From Fistularia commersonii (taxonomy: Eukaryota > Chordata > Actinopteri > Syngnathiformes > Fistulariidae), in contig JBBMNZ010000001.1 of the NCBI GenBank assembly GCA_037954325.1, forward strand, positions 8,838,874 through 8,902,873: a DNA stretch of 64,000 nucleotides, written 5' to 3'. This document shows, one piece after another, positions 1-12,639 of the stretch. Numbering within the stretch: the stretch's first letter is position 1; the number at the start of each line of letters is the position of its first letter. The translations under genes and the position numbers were made by a program. The notes below the pieces were generated by a model. The model was not told where the DNA came from. It saw only the letters and a program-made list of their open reading frames with translations, and did no database searches.

Positions 1-1946
1 AAATGCAATGCAACTCCCTCTGACCTTCTCTGTACTTTTCTATTAGCATTCTCAAAGCAACTACTGCATCTTTAGTTCTCTCCCTAGGCATGACGCAATA
101 CTGCTATTCACATATGCTGACTTCTGCTCTCAGTCCAGTTTCCACTAACCATAACTTTGTTTCCATAACTTCATTGTATGGTTCATCAACTCTATCCCTC
201 TATAGTTGCCACAATTCTGCACAACCCCCTTATTCTTAAAAATAGGCACCATCACACTTTGTCTCCATTCTTCAGGCATCTTCTCACTCGCTAAGATCCT
301 GTTGAATAATCTAGTCAGAAAATCTACAGCTGCCTCTCCTAGACACTTCCACACCTCCACAGGTATATCATCAGGACCAACTGCTTTTCCACTCTTCATC
401 CTTTTCAATGCCTTCTTCACTTCACTTTTACTAATTTGTGCTACTTTGTGGTCTACAATAGTCACCTCTTCTACCCTTGCCTCTCTTTCATTTTCCACAT
501 TCATCCACTCTTCAAAGTACTCTTTCCATCTTCCCATCACTCTTCTAGCATCAGTCAATACATTTCCCTCTCTGTCATTCATCACCCGGACCTGTTTTAC
601 ATCCTTTCCATCTTTATCTCTCTGTTTCGCCAACCAGTATAGATCATTCTCACCCTCCTTACTATCCAACCGAGCATACAAGTCATCGTACGCCCTTTGT
701 TTTGCCTTTGCTACCTCTATCTTTACCTTTCGCTGCATCTCCCTGAACTTCTGTCTGTTCTCTTCAGTCCTCTCAGCATCCCACTTCTTCTTTGCTAACC
801 ACTTTCTCTGTATATACTCCTGCACTTCCTCATTCCACCACCAAGTCTCCTTATCTACTTTCCTTCCAGATGACACACAAAGTACTCTTCTACCTGTCTC
901 CCTAATAACACTAGCTGTAGTTGTCCATCATCTGGAAGCTCACCCTGACCACCAAGGCCCTTTCTCAACTCCTACCTGAAAACCATGCAACACTCCTCCC
1001 TTTTCAGCTTCCACCACTTTGTCCTCTGCTCTGCCTTCGTCCTCTTCATCTTCCTTGTCACCAGAGTCATCCTACAAACCACCATCCTATGCTGTCTAGC
1101 TACACTCTCGCCTACAACTTCTTTATAGTCACTGACCTCTTTCAGGTTACCTCGTCTATACAAGATGTAGTCTACCTGCGTGCTCCTACCTCCACTCTTA
1201 TAAGTTACCCTATGTTCCTGTTTTTTCTGGAAAAAGGTGTTCACTACAGCCATTTCTATCCTTTTTGCAAAATCTACCACCATCTGTCCCTCTGCATTCC
1301 TATCCTGTATACCAAATCTACCCATCACTTCTTCATCCCCTCTATTGCCTTCACCAACATGTCCATCGAAGTCTGCACCAATTACCACTCTCTCATTTCT
1401 GGGAATATTCTGCATCACTTCATCTATCTCATTCCAGAACTTCTTCTCTTCAGATTCACATCCCACCCGCGGGGCATAGCCACTAACAACATTGAGCATC
1501 ACACCTTCAATTTCCAATTTCAGACTCATGAGTCTATCTGGCATTCTTTTCACCTCTAGGACGTTCCTAACAAACTTGTCCTTCAAGATTACTCCTACTC
1601 CATTTCTCTTCTTGTCAGTACCATCATAGTACAACTTAAAGCCTACTTCTAGCCTTACTACCTTTCCACCTGGTCTCCTGAACACACAGTATATCCACCT
1701 TCCTTCTCTGCATCATGTCGGCCCTGTAGGTCATCAGTACCAATGTCGGTCCGCGACCGATCCGGTATGGTATAGTTTTGGTTGCCTCGCATGTTTGGTT
1801 TTGGTAAAAGTTTTACGCCGGATGCCCTTCCTGACGCGACCCTCTGCATTTATCCGGGCTTGGGCCCGGCACAGGGAGACACTGCTCCGTGCCCCCCCAA
1901 GGCAGGCTTGGAGAGACACGGGCCAGTGCCGCCCTGAGGCTGCATT
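1..1946 (-). mobile_element. RTE-clade LINE, copy A (3' end lies outside the window)
   Basis: This is a non-LTR retrotransposon that would make one protein with an APE-type endonuclease and a reverse transcriptase. On the minus strand the order is leader (1946 to about 1850), leader ORF (1849-1658), endonuclease (1685-972) and start of the reverse transcriptase (876-145). Visible motifs are GADFDGHVG and DYILYRRG (endonuclease) and KSGKAVGPDDIPVE (reverse transcriptase fingers). The palm with its FADD box is beyond the left edge. The frame breaks between the endonuclease and RT parts near 880-970 and again after MNHTMKLW at 145, so the copy is dead. The 5' end matches other copies and starts AATGCAGCCTCAGGG when read on the minus strand. 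Host annotation pipelines often mislabel this family as a craniofacial-development-like protein. The RTE clade assignment is from motif memory. Confidence 0.85.
1850..1945 (-). CDS. 31-codon leader ORF of RTE copy A, ending directly at the next AUG
   Basis: In this copy an ATG occurs at the second nucleotide of the element and opens a 31-residue frame (starts MQPQGGTG) that ends in TAA at 1852-1850. The next three bases (1849-1847) are ATG of the following LINE frame (MQRVASGRAS), in the same reading frame. The TAAATG hexamer also occurs at the equivalent place in the copies at 10.3, 23.4, 25.7 and 44.7 kb. A run of G residues in the leader varies in length between copies and shifts the upstream frame, so the short frame is intact only in some. 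Whether it is translated is unknown. Confidence 0.4.
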   Translation of the reverse strand: MQPQGGTGPCLSKPALGGHGAVSPCAGPKPG

Positions 1947-1960
1947 CCTTTGCCTTTCCC

Positions 1961-2403
1961 TGTCAGGGTCTCACACCTGGGTTCAATTCGTAATCGGCGC
2001 CAGCTGCAGCAGCGGCCGCTAATCAAGATCCCTATAAAGGGCAGCGGCACGCTCTGCCTGGTGCTGGGGGACTGTGGTTGTCCAACAACCCTGACGATGG
2101 TGGAGCCCTGTCATGACTGGACCCCTACCCTGCGAGAGCCCCCTGGTGGACCACCGGACCCTGAGTGTAGACCGGGACCCCCTGGTGGACCACCTGACCC
2201 AGCCTGAGATCCTGCCTTGATCCAGCCCTGCCACCCTGCCTGGGGCCTGTCCTGGTGAGAGCCGGCCTGGTGCAACCCTGTCTTGGGGCCAGGGAATTGC
2301 CAGTGACACCCTACCTGATATACCCTGGCCTGCCTAACTGCGCTTCAACCCTGATTTCAGCCATGAATGTGTGGTTCCCTGCCCGAGTCCGCGGCCTGTG
2401 ACA
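1961..2403 (+). mobile_element. solo LTR-like element, family 1 (TGTCA...TGACA)
   Basis: The segment starts TGTCAGGGTC and ends TGTGACA, giving the TG...CA ends of an LTR. It shares long stretches (GGCGCCAGCTGCAGCAGC, then GCTCTGCCTGGTGC) with the inverted segment at 15353-15697, which has a perfect 5-bp target duplication. A TATA-like box, CCCTATAAAGGG, lies at about 2029-2040. The five bases on each side (TTCCC and TGCCC) match at four of five positions. No internal retroelement genes are attached, so it is read as a solo LTR. It sits 14 bp from the 5' end of the neighbouring LINE. A MITE with short inverted ends is the alternative. Confidence 0.6.
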
Positions 2404-3258
2404 TGCCCTTGTCTTTGCCTAATCTTTCCAATCCAGTTTAAACACCCCACTCTTCTCCTGCTTTCTCTTGGACAAGGTTGAATGAGCTGAGCTGCACTCA
2501 TATGCACCAACTGCCATAATATTGCCTTTAACTGCTCTCGCTGGCTCCCACTGAGCCTCCCTTTAGAGGGAAATCCTAACTATCTGCTTCTGAATATGGT
2601 TCAAACTGCCAGGAAGTCTTCCAGGGTGCAACCATCCCTCTGGTTCTCTGATTGCTTCAAAAAGTGTGCAAATTTGAACCTTTAATTTCACTTGCCACAT
2701 ACACACCCAGAGACTACTACAGTGATAACCATGACATATCAACAACTTCTCTATGATGGCTTTGAGATATTTTCCTTTTCCACTGGCTCTATCTGAAGTG
2801 AATCATTGTGTTGCACAGCTTTTAACACAACAAGGACAACACAGATTTTCCCCATATTGTTTTTAGACTTCCAGATGTATTAGGCAGAATTAGTAAGAGT
2901 GCAATAAACTGACATCTATTTTTGTTGTAAATAGAGGTGGTTTGCATGTGGTTTTGGAATCCTGTTAAAGAAATTCTGGGCCTAACACTTCTAAACCTTT
3001 CAACAAAAGTCTATTGTAAGATGTAAATTATGGTAAAAGATTCAATTTGCAAGCATTAGCAAACGTCTGATGCAATGCCTTTTTTTATTTGAGTTTTCCT
3101 TTTGATGACAAAAGTTTGTAGTGGTTGACTTTATTTTCATTTATATTGGGACATGATTTCTTACCATAGATTGACAAATCCATTGCAGAGGTTAAACCCT
3201 GAGGGTTTTGAAAACAGTTACTGCATTGTCATCAACACTGTCTTCTTTCTATATCTGT
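2404..3258. other. no gene or repeat recognised
   Basis: AT-rich, intron-like sequence. I see no supported open frame, RNA gene or mobile element. Confidence 0.5.
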
Positions 3259-5128
3259 TATTCTCCTTTTGGCTTTTCCCTTCAGGGGTCCCACAGCGAA
3301 TCAACTTTCTCCATCTAACTCTATTCTGTATCCTCCTCTTTCAAAACAACTACCTTCATATCTTCTCTCACTACATCCATAAATCACTACATCCTCTGTA
3401 CATGACTGAACCATCTCAATCTGGCTTCTCTGACCTTCTCTCCAAAACATCTAACGTGTGCTGTTCATTTAGTAGACTCATTCCTGATCCTATCCATCCT
3501 GGTCACTCCCAAAGAGAACCTCAACACATTCATCTTTACGACCTCTAGCACTGCCTCTTGTCTTTTGGTCAGTGTAACTGATTCTAGTCCATACATCATC
3601 ACTGTTATCACCACTGTCTTGTACACCTTTCCTTTCATTCTGGCTGATAGTCTTCTATCGCAAAGTACCCCTGACACTTTTCTCCACCCATTCCAGCCTG
3701 CTTGAACCCATCTCTTCACCTTTTTTCCGTACTCTCCATTCCTCTGATCTGTTAACCCCAAGTGCCTGAAATCCTCCAACTTTCTGATCTCCACTCTCTG
3801 TAGCTTCACTGTTCCACATGAGTTTTTCTAATTCAGACACATATACTCTGTCTTGCTGTCACTAACTTTCACTCCCTCAGCCTGTTCTCTGCTGTCACTA
3901 CAGATCACAATGTCATCTGCAAACATCATGTTCCATGGAGATTCCTGTCCATGGAGAGTCCCACCTCCACCTTGAACTTCTCTGTTACCCCAACAGCACA
4001 CCACACCTCTTCCTCACAGCTAGTATACATGTCCTGCACCAGTCTAACATACTTGACGGACCAAATACTCTCCTACCTTTCTCCCTGTAGTTGTCCAATC
4101 ACCTGGAAGCTGTCCCTTACCACCTAGAGCCTTTCTCAACTTCCACCACTTTGTCCTCTGCTCTGCCTTTGTCCTATTGGTTTTCCTTGTCACCAGAGTC
4201 ATCCCACAAACCAGCATCCTACACTGTCTGGTGACCTTCTCACCTATAACTACTCTACAGTCTCTGATCTGTTTCAGGTTACTTTGTCTATACAATATGT
4301 AGTCCCTGGGTGCTCTTACCACCGCTCTTATAAGTTGTCCTATGTTCCTCTTTTTTCTGGAAAAAATGTACACAACATCCATTTCAATCCTTTTTGCAAA
4401 ATCTACCACCATCTGTCCCTCTGCATTCCTATCCTGTATGCCAAATCTGCCCATCACCTCTTCATCCCCTCTATTGCTTGCCCCAACATGCCCATTAAAG
4501 TCTGCACCAATTACCACTCTCTCATCTCTGAGGATATTCTGCATCACTTCATCTAGGTCATTCCAGAACCTCTCCCCCTCCAACTCACATCCCATCATTG
4601 CAACATTGAGCATCACACTTCAATTTCCAGTTTCAGACTTATAAGTCTATCTGACATTCTTTTCACCTCCAGAACATTTCTGACAAACTATTCTTTCAAG
4701 ATAACCCCTACTCCATTTCTCTTTTTGTCAGCATCATGATAGTACAACTTAAAGCCTGCTCTTGGGCTTCTAGCCTTACTACCTTTCCACCTCCTCTCCT
4801 GGACACATAAGTATATCCACTTCCCTTCTCTGTAATCCCAATATTCAAAGTAATTACTCTCAGTCCCAGACTCTTTCCTTTCCTCTTCTCTCTCTGCTTC
4901 TGGACACGCCTTCCTCCTCTCCTTCTTTGACCTACAGTAACCCAGTTCCATTTGCTCCCTGTAGGTCATTGGTACCAATGTTAACCCGGGCCTCGGCCGA
5001 TCAAGTTTGATCTGGTTAGTATGATTGATTCGCATGTTTGGTTTTGGCAAAAGTTTTATTCCAGAAGCCCCCCCCCCCCCGAGGCCGGCTCGGGGAGACA
5101 CCGGCCAGTGCCGCCCTGAGGCTGCATT
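3259..5128 (-). mobile_element. RTE-clade LINE, copy B (internally deleted)
   Basis: On the minus strand the 5' end is at 5128 (AATGCAGCCTCAGGG) and the 3' end near 3259, within the complement of the GGGAAAAGCC-type terminus. Leader plus start of endonuclease (5101-4688), endonuclease with GADFNGHVG (4616-4044) and the C-terminal domain (3809-3465) are visible. Between about 3960 and 4050 the sequence jumps from the endonuclease/linker straight to the late RT region, so most of the polymerase is missing. Several frameshifts and stops make it a pseudogene. A run of about eleven C residues near 5070-5080 corresponds to the variable G-run in the leader of other copies. Confidence 0.82.
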
Positions 5129-5904
5129 ATGAAGATTGCAAAAATAATTTGTGTGAAAAGGTTGGTAAGTTGGTCGGTAGATTGGTAGGTAAGTAGATAG
5201 GTAGGCACCTTATTAATCCCCAAGGGGAAATTAGCTTGTTGGTACTCAGATCTGGTCATAACCACACCCTTTTGTCATCTGATACTCCCATGACACCCCT
5301 TATAAAACACCACGTCCCTCATTCATCAACTGTGCGTAGAATGTTCTAAATTCTTGCCTACAACTGAAATTTAGAGTGTGTGTGGGTAAAAAAAAATCTG
5401 TACTTATCAAACGTGATGAACTTGTTGTACACACACTTGGAGGTGATCTCTGTTGATAAATCCCACCTGTGTGAAATGACCATCCTCAAGCCTGTTTCGT
5501 CTCATTTGCATTCCGAAACACCTTCAATTGACCATATATGATAGCGGTAATCCTATAAAAGCCATTGCCAAAAAGCATGTCATGGCCCAAAGACAGTTTA
5601 TATTTGGCTGGAGTAGGCCCAGCAACAACCAAGATTTCACCCATGGATACACTTATTGTCAGCATCATCAGGGAGTTCTTATTGTATGTTATATATCTTA
5701 TTCTATATGTTATAATAACCACATGAAGCCCAGAATATAAATCTCAAGAGTCACCAAACAGCCACCCATCCTCAACCGCGTCTACTTGGAGTGACAAATC
5801 CACTAAGATGATCTGCAGAATGAATGAGTCGTGTATTCCTTCATGCCAATGGTAACTAGATTTAACAGAGTCATATGTGGATTGCAGATTATTTGTGGAT
5901 CCAT
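5129..5904. other. no gene; possible L2-type tail remnant
   Basis: The string CTTATTAATCCCCAAGGGG (about 5209-5227) resembles the 3' tail of L2-type LINEs common in fish, but no coding part is attached. The stretch 5380-5720 has a moderately repetitive look (possibly a Harbinger-like MITE) that I could not prove. No supported gene. Confidence 0.3.
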
Positions 5905-7976
5905 CCCTTTTTCCCCGCTTAACCAGATTTGGGTCGCAGGGGCAGCAGCTGGAGCAGTTAGGCCCAGACCTCCCTCTCCCCCGCCACATAGTCCAGGTCC
6001 TCTGGGGGGATAGTCTCTCCAGCATGTCCTGGGTCTTTCCTCTGGTCTCCTTCCAGAGGGACATGCCTGAAATACCTCCCCCGGGAGGCCTCCAGGAGGC
6101 ATCCTGACCAGATGCCCAAGCCACCTCATCTGATTCCTCTCTATGTGGAGGAGCAGTGGCTCTACTCCAAGCTACCCCCACATGACCGAACTTCTCATCC
6201 TGCCTCCAAGGGAGAGTCTGGCCACCCTGTGGAGGAAACTCATTTTGGCTGTTTGTATTCCAATCTCCTTCTTTCGGTCACTATCCACAGCTCCTAACTT
6301 TAGGTTAGGGTCGGAACATACACTCACCAGCCACTTTATTAGGTACACCTGTCCAACTGCTCGTTAACACTTAATATCTAATCAGCCAATCACATGGCGG
6401 CAACTCAGTGCATGTAGACATGGTCAAGACAATCTCCTGCAGTTCAAACCGAGCATCAGTATGGGGAAGAAAGGTGATTTGAGTGACTTTGAATGTGGCA
6501 TGGTTGTTGGTGCCAGAAGGGCTGGTCAGAGTATTTCAGAAACTGCTGATCTACTGGGATTTTCACACACGACCATCTCCAGGGTTTACAGGGAATGGTC
6601 CCAAAAAGAAAAAAATATCCAGTGAGCGGCAATTCTGTGGGCAGAAATGCCTTGTTGATGTCAGAGGAGAATGGCCAGACTGGTTCGAGCTGATAGAAAG
6701 GCAACAGTGACTCAAATAACCACCCATTACAACCAAGGTTGGCAGAAGAGCATCTCTGAAAGCACAGCACGTCGAACTTTGAGGCAGATGGGCTACAGCA
6801 ACAGAAGACCACGCCGGGTGCCACTCCTTTCAGCTAAGAACAGGAAATTGAGGCTACAATTTGCACAAGCTCATTGAAATTGGACAATAGACGATTGGAA
6901 AAACGTTGCCTGGTCTGATGAGTCTCGATTGCTGCTGCGACATTCGGATGGTAGGGTCAGAATTTGGCGTCAAAAACCTGAAAGCATGGATCCATCCTGC
7001 CTTGTATCAACGGTTCAGGCTGGTGGTGGTGGTGTAATGCTGTGGGGGATATTTTATTTGCACTCTTTGGGCCCCTTGGTACCAATTGAGCATCGTTGCA
7101 ACGCCACAGCCTACCTGAGTATTGTTGCTGACCATGTCCATCCCTTTATGACCACAATGTACCCAACTTCTGATGGCTACTTTCAGCAGGATAATGCGCC
7201 ATGTCATAAAGCTGGAATCATCTCAGACTGGTTTCTTGAACATGACAATGAGTTCACTGTACTCAAATGGCCTCCACAGTCACCAGAACTCAATCCAATA
7301 GAGCATCTTTGGGATGTGGTGGAACGGGAGATTTGCATCATGGATGTGCAGCTGACAAATCTGCGCCAACTGTGTGATGCCATCATGTCAATATGGACCA
7401 AACTCTCTGAGGAATGCTTCCAGCACCTTGTTGAATCTATGCCACGAAGAATTGAGGCAGTTCTGAAGGCAAAAGGGGGTCCAACCCGTTACTAGCATGG
7501 CGTACCTAATAAAGTGGCTGGTGAGTGTAGATCGACGGGTAAATTGAGAGCGTCGCCTTTTGGCTCAGCTCCCTTTTTAGAGCAACAGACCGGTACAGAG
7601 TCCCTATCACTGCAGCTGCCGCACCAATCTGCCAGTTGATCTCCCACTCCATCCTTCCCTCACTCGTGAACAAGACTCCGAGATGCTTGAACTCCTCCAC
7701 TTGGGGCAGAACTAGATAGGATTCCTTCTTCAGTTTGATGGCATCCCTCACCACTGGAGTCCACCAGCAGGTTTGAGGGTTGCCTCCCCGACAGGCGCTA
7801 ACCGCCTTATGGCCGCAGCTCCAGGCTGCCACCTCGACAGCAGAACCACAGAACATGGCCCATTCAGACTCAATGTCCCCTGCCTCCCTCAAGACGTTGT
7901 TGTAGTTCTGCTGGAGGTTAGAGTTGGAACTCCTTCTGACAGGGGACTCTGCTGGACGTTCCCAGTAGATCCTCAA
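5905..7976 (-). mobile_element. LINE family 2f copy, split by a Tc1 transposon
   Basis: Two minus-strand pieces of one APE-type LINE flank the Tc1 at 6321-7527. The upstream piece (7976-7530) carries CWWTPVVRDAIKLKKESY and then jumps to LVLPQVEEFKHLGVLF, so the polymerase core was lost in an internal deletion. It continues through IGTLYRSVALKRELSQKA. The downstream piece (6318-5905) carries the C-terminal RWLGHLVRMPPGGLPGEVFQ block. The text reads on across the Tc1 once one TA is removed, so the Tc1 went into an already existing LINE. The clade (perhaps another RTE relative) is not certain. The copy is defective. Confidence 0.75.
6321..7527 (+). mobile_element. Tc1-like DNA transposon, copy 1 (family with CACTCACCAGCC ends)
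   Basis: A 1207-bp Tc1/mariner element with inverted ends CACTCACCAGCCACTTTATT at both sides and TA duplications at 6319-6320 and 7528-7529. The transposase would bind the ends through N-terminal helix-turn-helix domains (about 6480-6870) and cut and paste with a DD34E catalytic domain. The catalytic part is open from 6929 to 7495, with WSDES just upstream of it at about 6910-6924, FQQDNAPCH and NPIEHLWD. The N-terminal half is broken by frameshifts and by a TGA at 6875-6877, where the copy at 16929 has an Arg codon. It is therefore non-autonomous or dead. Confidence 0.93.
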
Positions 7977-8130
7977 ATTACATTACAGGTCTTAACGGCA
8001 TCCTCCCTTACCATCGGAGCCAGCTCACCACCACTTAGAAGCCGCTCTGTGCTTTTGCTGAGAAGATCAGCAGGGTCTACTAACCCTCAGAGTGCACAGT
8101 TCTCAGAATCCCCCAGAAGCGGAATATAAA
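7977..8130 (-). mobile_element. weak continuation of the LINE-2f remnant
   Basis: The bases beyond the clear LINE-2f coding match keep its base composition, but I cannot align them to the family with confidence. The 5' boundary of the copy lies somewhere in this interval. Confidence 0.3.
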
Positions 8131-10004
8131 TCATGACACGAGCATTTCAAGGTCTTTTCAAGTTGTCCTGTCAAAGCTGTCCTATGTAATCTGTCTGTCA
8201 TTGAGAAATCTTATTCATTAGAGGGAACAAAGAACCTGTGTCATGAGCAATTTAATATTGCTGACCACTGTGACTCGGTGTGTTCTATTTGTAGTTTCAT
8301 TGTTCTCCCACTAGGTTTTATCCATTCCCATGAGTTGTGTGTATGTATACACATGTTCTAAGAAGAACAAGAACAAGCTCATGAATCCTGTACTTTATGT
8401 GTTAATGTTCATAAATATAAATGACGCCCCATATGTGTTTAACAAGATGCCTGCTCCAAGTCTAAAAATAACATCCGCACAGGAAGAAAATATTCCTTCA
8501 GACTAGCAAGTGTGTCATGACCACAGTGCGCATGACAGGTGTCCGCTCTTTTAATAAGTACATCATTAGTTCAAAGACTTCCCTGAGACTTGTCTGAACA
8601 TCAAATATTTTTGGCTAAGAATCCTTTTATCTGCAATAAAATTCAGTTGCACCCATGTGGTGTTTCCTACACAAAGCATGTCCAATGAAGTATCTAATTC
8701 ATGAAAAAAATAATGAATATAACAAAAATTTTGAGCATGTTTGAGATTGGCCATTGGGTTTCATGCTTCATCCAAGAAGGACTGAATATATGTGATTTTA
8801 AAAGCCTTTCAGCATTTAGCTTGCCACAGTTTGGGAGATTGAATGTTGATTTATTGTTCTCTGTGCGCATCCATTCAGTGAAGCATCTGCTCATCTGTTT
8901 TTTTTCTTTGATATGCTCTTTGATCTCTGTTCATCTCTTTTTTTCTTTTATATTGACCTTATCTAGAAGATGGTTGCTGCTGCAGGTTTTAATTTATTAA
9001 TACTAAAACCTATATTCTTCCCACGTCCAATAAAAAAACATTATCTAGATTAAGTGAATCCACAAACATAGAAGGCTGGGGATAACCTAACTATCCCCAA
9101 GCTGGAATTACACATATTTACATTGGGGATTACAATTTTACTTGAATCCATCAATGGTCATCAGCAAGATAACAAGAACTTTAAACTGCTTATTTATAAT
9201 TTCATTCATATATTATGTATCTAAATTTCATGTCAAACCATTGTCTTTTAGTATTAGCATGAATGTGCAGCAACAATCAGTGAGCAGTTGAAGACATCAA
9301 TAGATTTTACTTTGGGGATATTGATTTGGTGGCTTCAGTCTAAGTATGGTATAGTCTGAAAAAGGAGGATGAAAGTGAAGAAGGGAAATGAGTTTTGATA
9401 TCTTAATCAATAGCCTTACCTCACCTCTGAATAAGCAGTCCCTCACAAACTGGGCTGTGCTTGTTTCTTTTTCTCAGGATGTCACCGATATAATGTTTGT
9501 GGAAAGGTTAATTTTAAGCCATGAGTTTCTACAGGTATTATTTTATGGACGTGTGAACAAGATTTAGTCTGCTACTGATTAGACAATAAACTGCAGAAAG
9601 AAGACAGTACTGTGCTGTATTGGTGAACGGGCATGCATGAGGTGCTAGTGCACTTCATATAAAAATAGAGTTAAGACAACATATGGTTAACCACTAGACT
9701 GAACTATTAAAAAATCAAGTCAAAGGGTCAAAAATAAAATTGTATTGTCCCCCACCCGATACTTTTATTTTGTTAGAAGGACTATGAATTGTTTAGAATA
9801 TATGGAGGTCACATTACAAATTTGCTATGTTGTCTCTTTTGTGCTATGAATGAAATATTCTTTCTAGGCCAGATATGTCCCAGTGTATGTGTTTGTGTTA
9901 GTGTGAGTGAGATGAATGCTAATGAAATATGAAACATTGACAATAGTCAATATGCGTACAACCAATTTAATAAGGGACTACAACACTTTCAATTTGAAAG
10001 ACAA
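8131..10004. other. repeat-poor interval, no gene recognised
   Basis: Long AT-rich stretch without a recognisable transposon, RNA gene or coding exon. It is one of the few intervals here that may be original intron sequence. Confidence 0.5.
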
Positions 10005-10130
10005 ATAGAAGATTTATGGATGTAGTGAAAGAGGATTGGTGTGAGGGAAGAGGATGTGGAGCATAGGGTTAGATGGTAGAACTAGATTTGCTGTGGTGAT
10101 CATTGAAGGGAACAGCCGAGAGTGAAAGAA
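10005..10130 (+). mobile_element. RTE-clade LINE, short 3'-terminal fragment
   Basis: The stretch AGATTTATGGATGTAGTGAA, followed by a GGGTTAGATGG block and a GGGAACAGCCGA block, matches the last ~120 bp of the RTE family. It is degenerate, with no coding capacity. Confidence 0.6.
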
Positions 10131-10280
10131 AATGGATATAGTACCATTTAATCTGTCTCCAAAGGAGTCATTGCCTCATTGGCCAAGAACCTCACTCCAT
10201 GCCAGTCCAGAGGAGGAATAGTGATACATTCTTAGCAACTATCTTCTAACCTCAGTATCCTTCTGAGGGAGAGGGGAAGG

Positions 10281-10281
<1 letters not shown>

Positions 10282-10343
<62 letters not shown>
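10282..10343. repeat. (TA)n microsatellite
   Basis: About 62 bp of uninterrupted AT dinucleotides, directly next to the truncated 3' side of the RTE fragment at 10345. Confidence 0.97.
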
Positions 10344-10344
<1 letters not shown>

Positions 10345-10347
<3 letters not shown>

Positions 10348-10971
10348 CTACAACACTCCTCCCATTTCAGCTTCCACCACTTGGTCCTCTGCGCTGCCTT
10401 TGTTTCCTCGATCTTTCTTGTCACCAGAGTCATTCTACAAACCACCATCCTATGCTGGCTGGCTCCACTCTCACCTAGATCTACTTTGCAGTCACTGATC
10501 TCTTTCAGGTTACCTCGTCTATACAAGATGTAGTCTACCTGGAAACACAGTATATCCACCTTCCTTCTCTGCATCAAGTCGACCAACTCTACCTTTTCCT
10601 GTCATAGTCCCGACATTCAAAGTCCCTATTCTCAGTCCCAGGCTCTATCCTTTCCTTCTCTCTCTCTGCTTCCGAAAACACCCTCCTCCTCTTCTTCTTC
10701 GATCCACAGCAGCCCAATTTCTACTGGTACCCTGTAGCTCATTGCTACTAATGGCGGTCAATGTTAACCCAATCCTTGAGCGATCCGGTATGATCTGGTT
10801 ACTATGGTTGATTTGCATTTTTGGTTTTGGCAAAAGTTTATGCTAGATGCCCGTCCTGACGCAACCCTCTGCATTTATCCAGGCTTGGGACTGGCTCAGG
10901 GAGACACTGCTCTGTGCCCCCCCGATGCTGGCTTGGAAAGACACTGGCCAATGCTGCCCTGCGGCTGCATT
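10345..10971 (-). mobile_element. RTE-clade LINE, copy C (leader plus part of the endonuclease)
   Basis: The minus-strand 5' end is at 10971 in the usual leader sequence. It includes the GGATAAATGC stop/start site and the PKPKMQINHSNQ leader frame (10833-10645). A deletion then joins KVDILCFQ to VDYILYRRGNLK, removing most of the endonuclease. The copy stops at the (TA)n repeat. It is non-functional. Confidence 0.8.
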
Positions 10972-11675
<704 letters not shown>

Positions 11676-11839
11676 GGACAGCGATATTGATATAGATGGA
11701 CACCATGTATATATTTAAGAATATTCAAGAATGAAGGCAATATCTATGTTTTGTGAATGATACTTGATGTTACAATATTAAAAGAGAATGTATTCATGAT
11801 TTTCAGGTACATATTTGTAATCATGGAATTTACCCAATC

Positions 11840-12635
11840 CCTGTAACGGGGTATTGTTCCATCCTGTGTAAAAGTGTCCACCATCATCCCAATCCCCCAG
11901 CCTTAATGCCTACAGAAAATTGCACTGACGTCTGTTATCAAGAAAGCCTTAATGGGCTGGTAGCTGACCACATCAGGGCGCTCCTTGCTTTGACCCGCAT
12001 AAGTTGCCTCCAGGGCAAACAGGGACACAGAAGACCCCATCTCCAGAGCTCTTTTTTAGCTCTGTGGCACTTGGAACTAGTGGAAAGCTCTGTCAGGATG
12101 ATCTTCAATAACTATTGAAGAAGTTTAGCTTTCAAAACCATCACCTGAGACAAACTGGTTGAAAAACTATTTCAACTAGACTTCCCACCAATGTCTATAT
12201 CTGTTTGAGACCTTCTTACCAACTGCCTACACACAGTTAAACTTGACCCAAGGGCTGTGTGCTGAGCCCCCCCTCATGTACAGTCTGTAGACAGATGACT
12301 ACACTTACACCAACTCCTCAGATATTGTCATAACATTTGCAGACATTTGGCTGAGGTGAGTCTCATTCACAGGTTTATGAGTCAGCTTACAGGGATAAAA
12401 TCCTTGAATTTACAGCATTGGTTTACTGTCAAAAACCTTACTCTGAATATTCATTGACTACAGGAGACACTAAATAGATCCCACCTCCTTCACATCAACA
12501 AGGTTAGGCTGGAGAGGGTCCTCAACTTCAAATGCCTTAGGATGCAGATCTCTGATGACCTCTCCTGGTCAGCAAACACCACAGTAGTTGTGAAGAAGGC
12601 CTGAGTCCAAGCCCAGTCAAACTGCATTTTCGTGA
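11840..12635 (+). mobile_element. L2/Rex1-type LINE, reverse transcriptase fragment
   Basis: Degenerate reverse transcriptase in several frames. VSTIIPIPQP near 11875, the downstream PQGC-like region around 12250, TFADI in place of FADD near 12330-12350, then DPTSFTSTRL and SDDLSW at 12480-12570 follow the order of a fish L2/Rex1-type LINE. The second catalytic Asp of the FADD box is changed and many stops and frameshifts are present. The copy is cut off at about 12635, where an RTE 3' fragment begins. Confidence 0.7.
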
Positions 12636-12639
12636 GTAC

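Noticed and set aside
206..979. 257-residue + strand open frame
   Set aside because: It is antisense to RTE copy A; the minus strand carries the recognisable endonuclease and reverse-transcriptase motifs. The same holds for the Ser/Phe/Leu-rich + strand frames at 921-1559, 4284-4644, 45401-46319 and 60304-60894, and for minus-strand frames over 23.1-28.2 kb.
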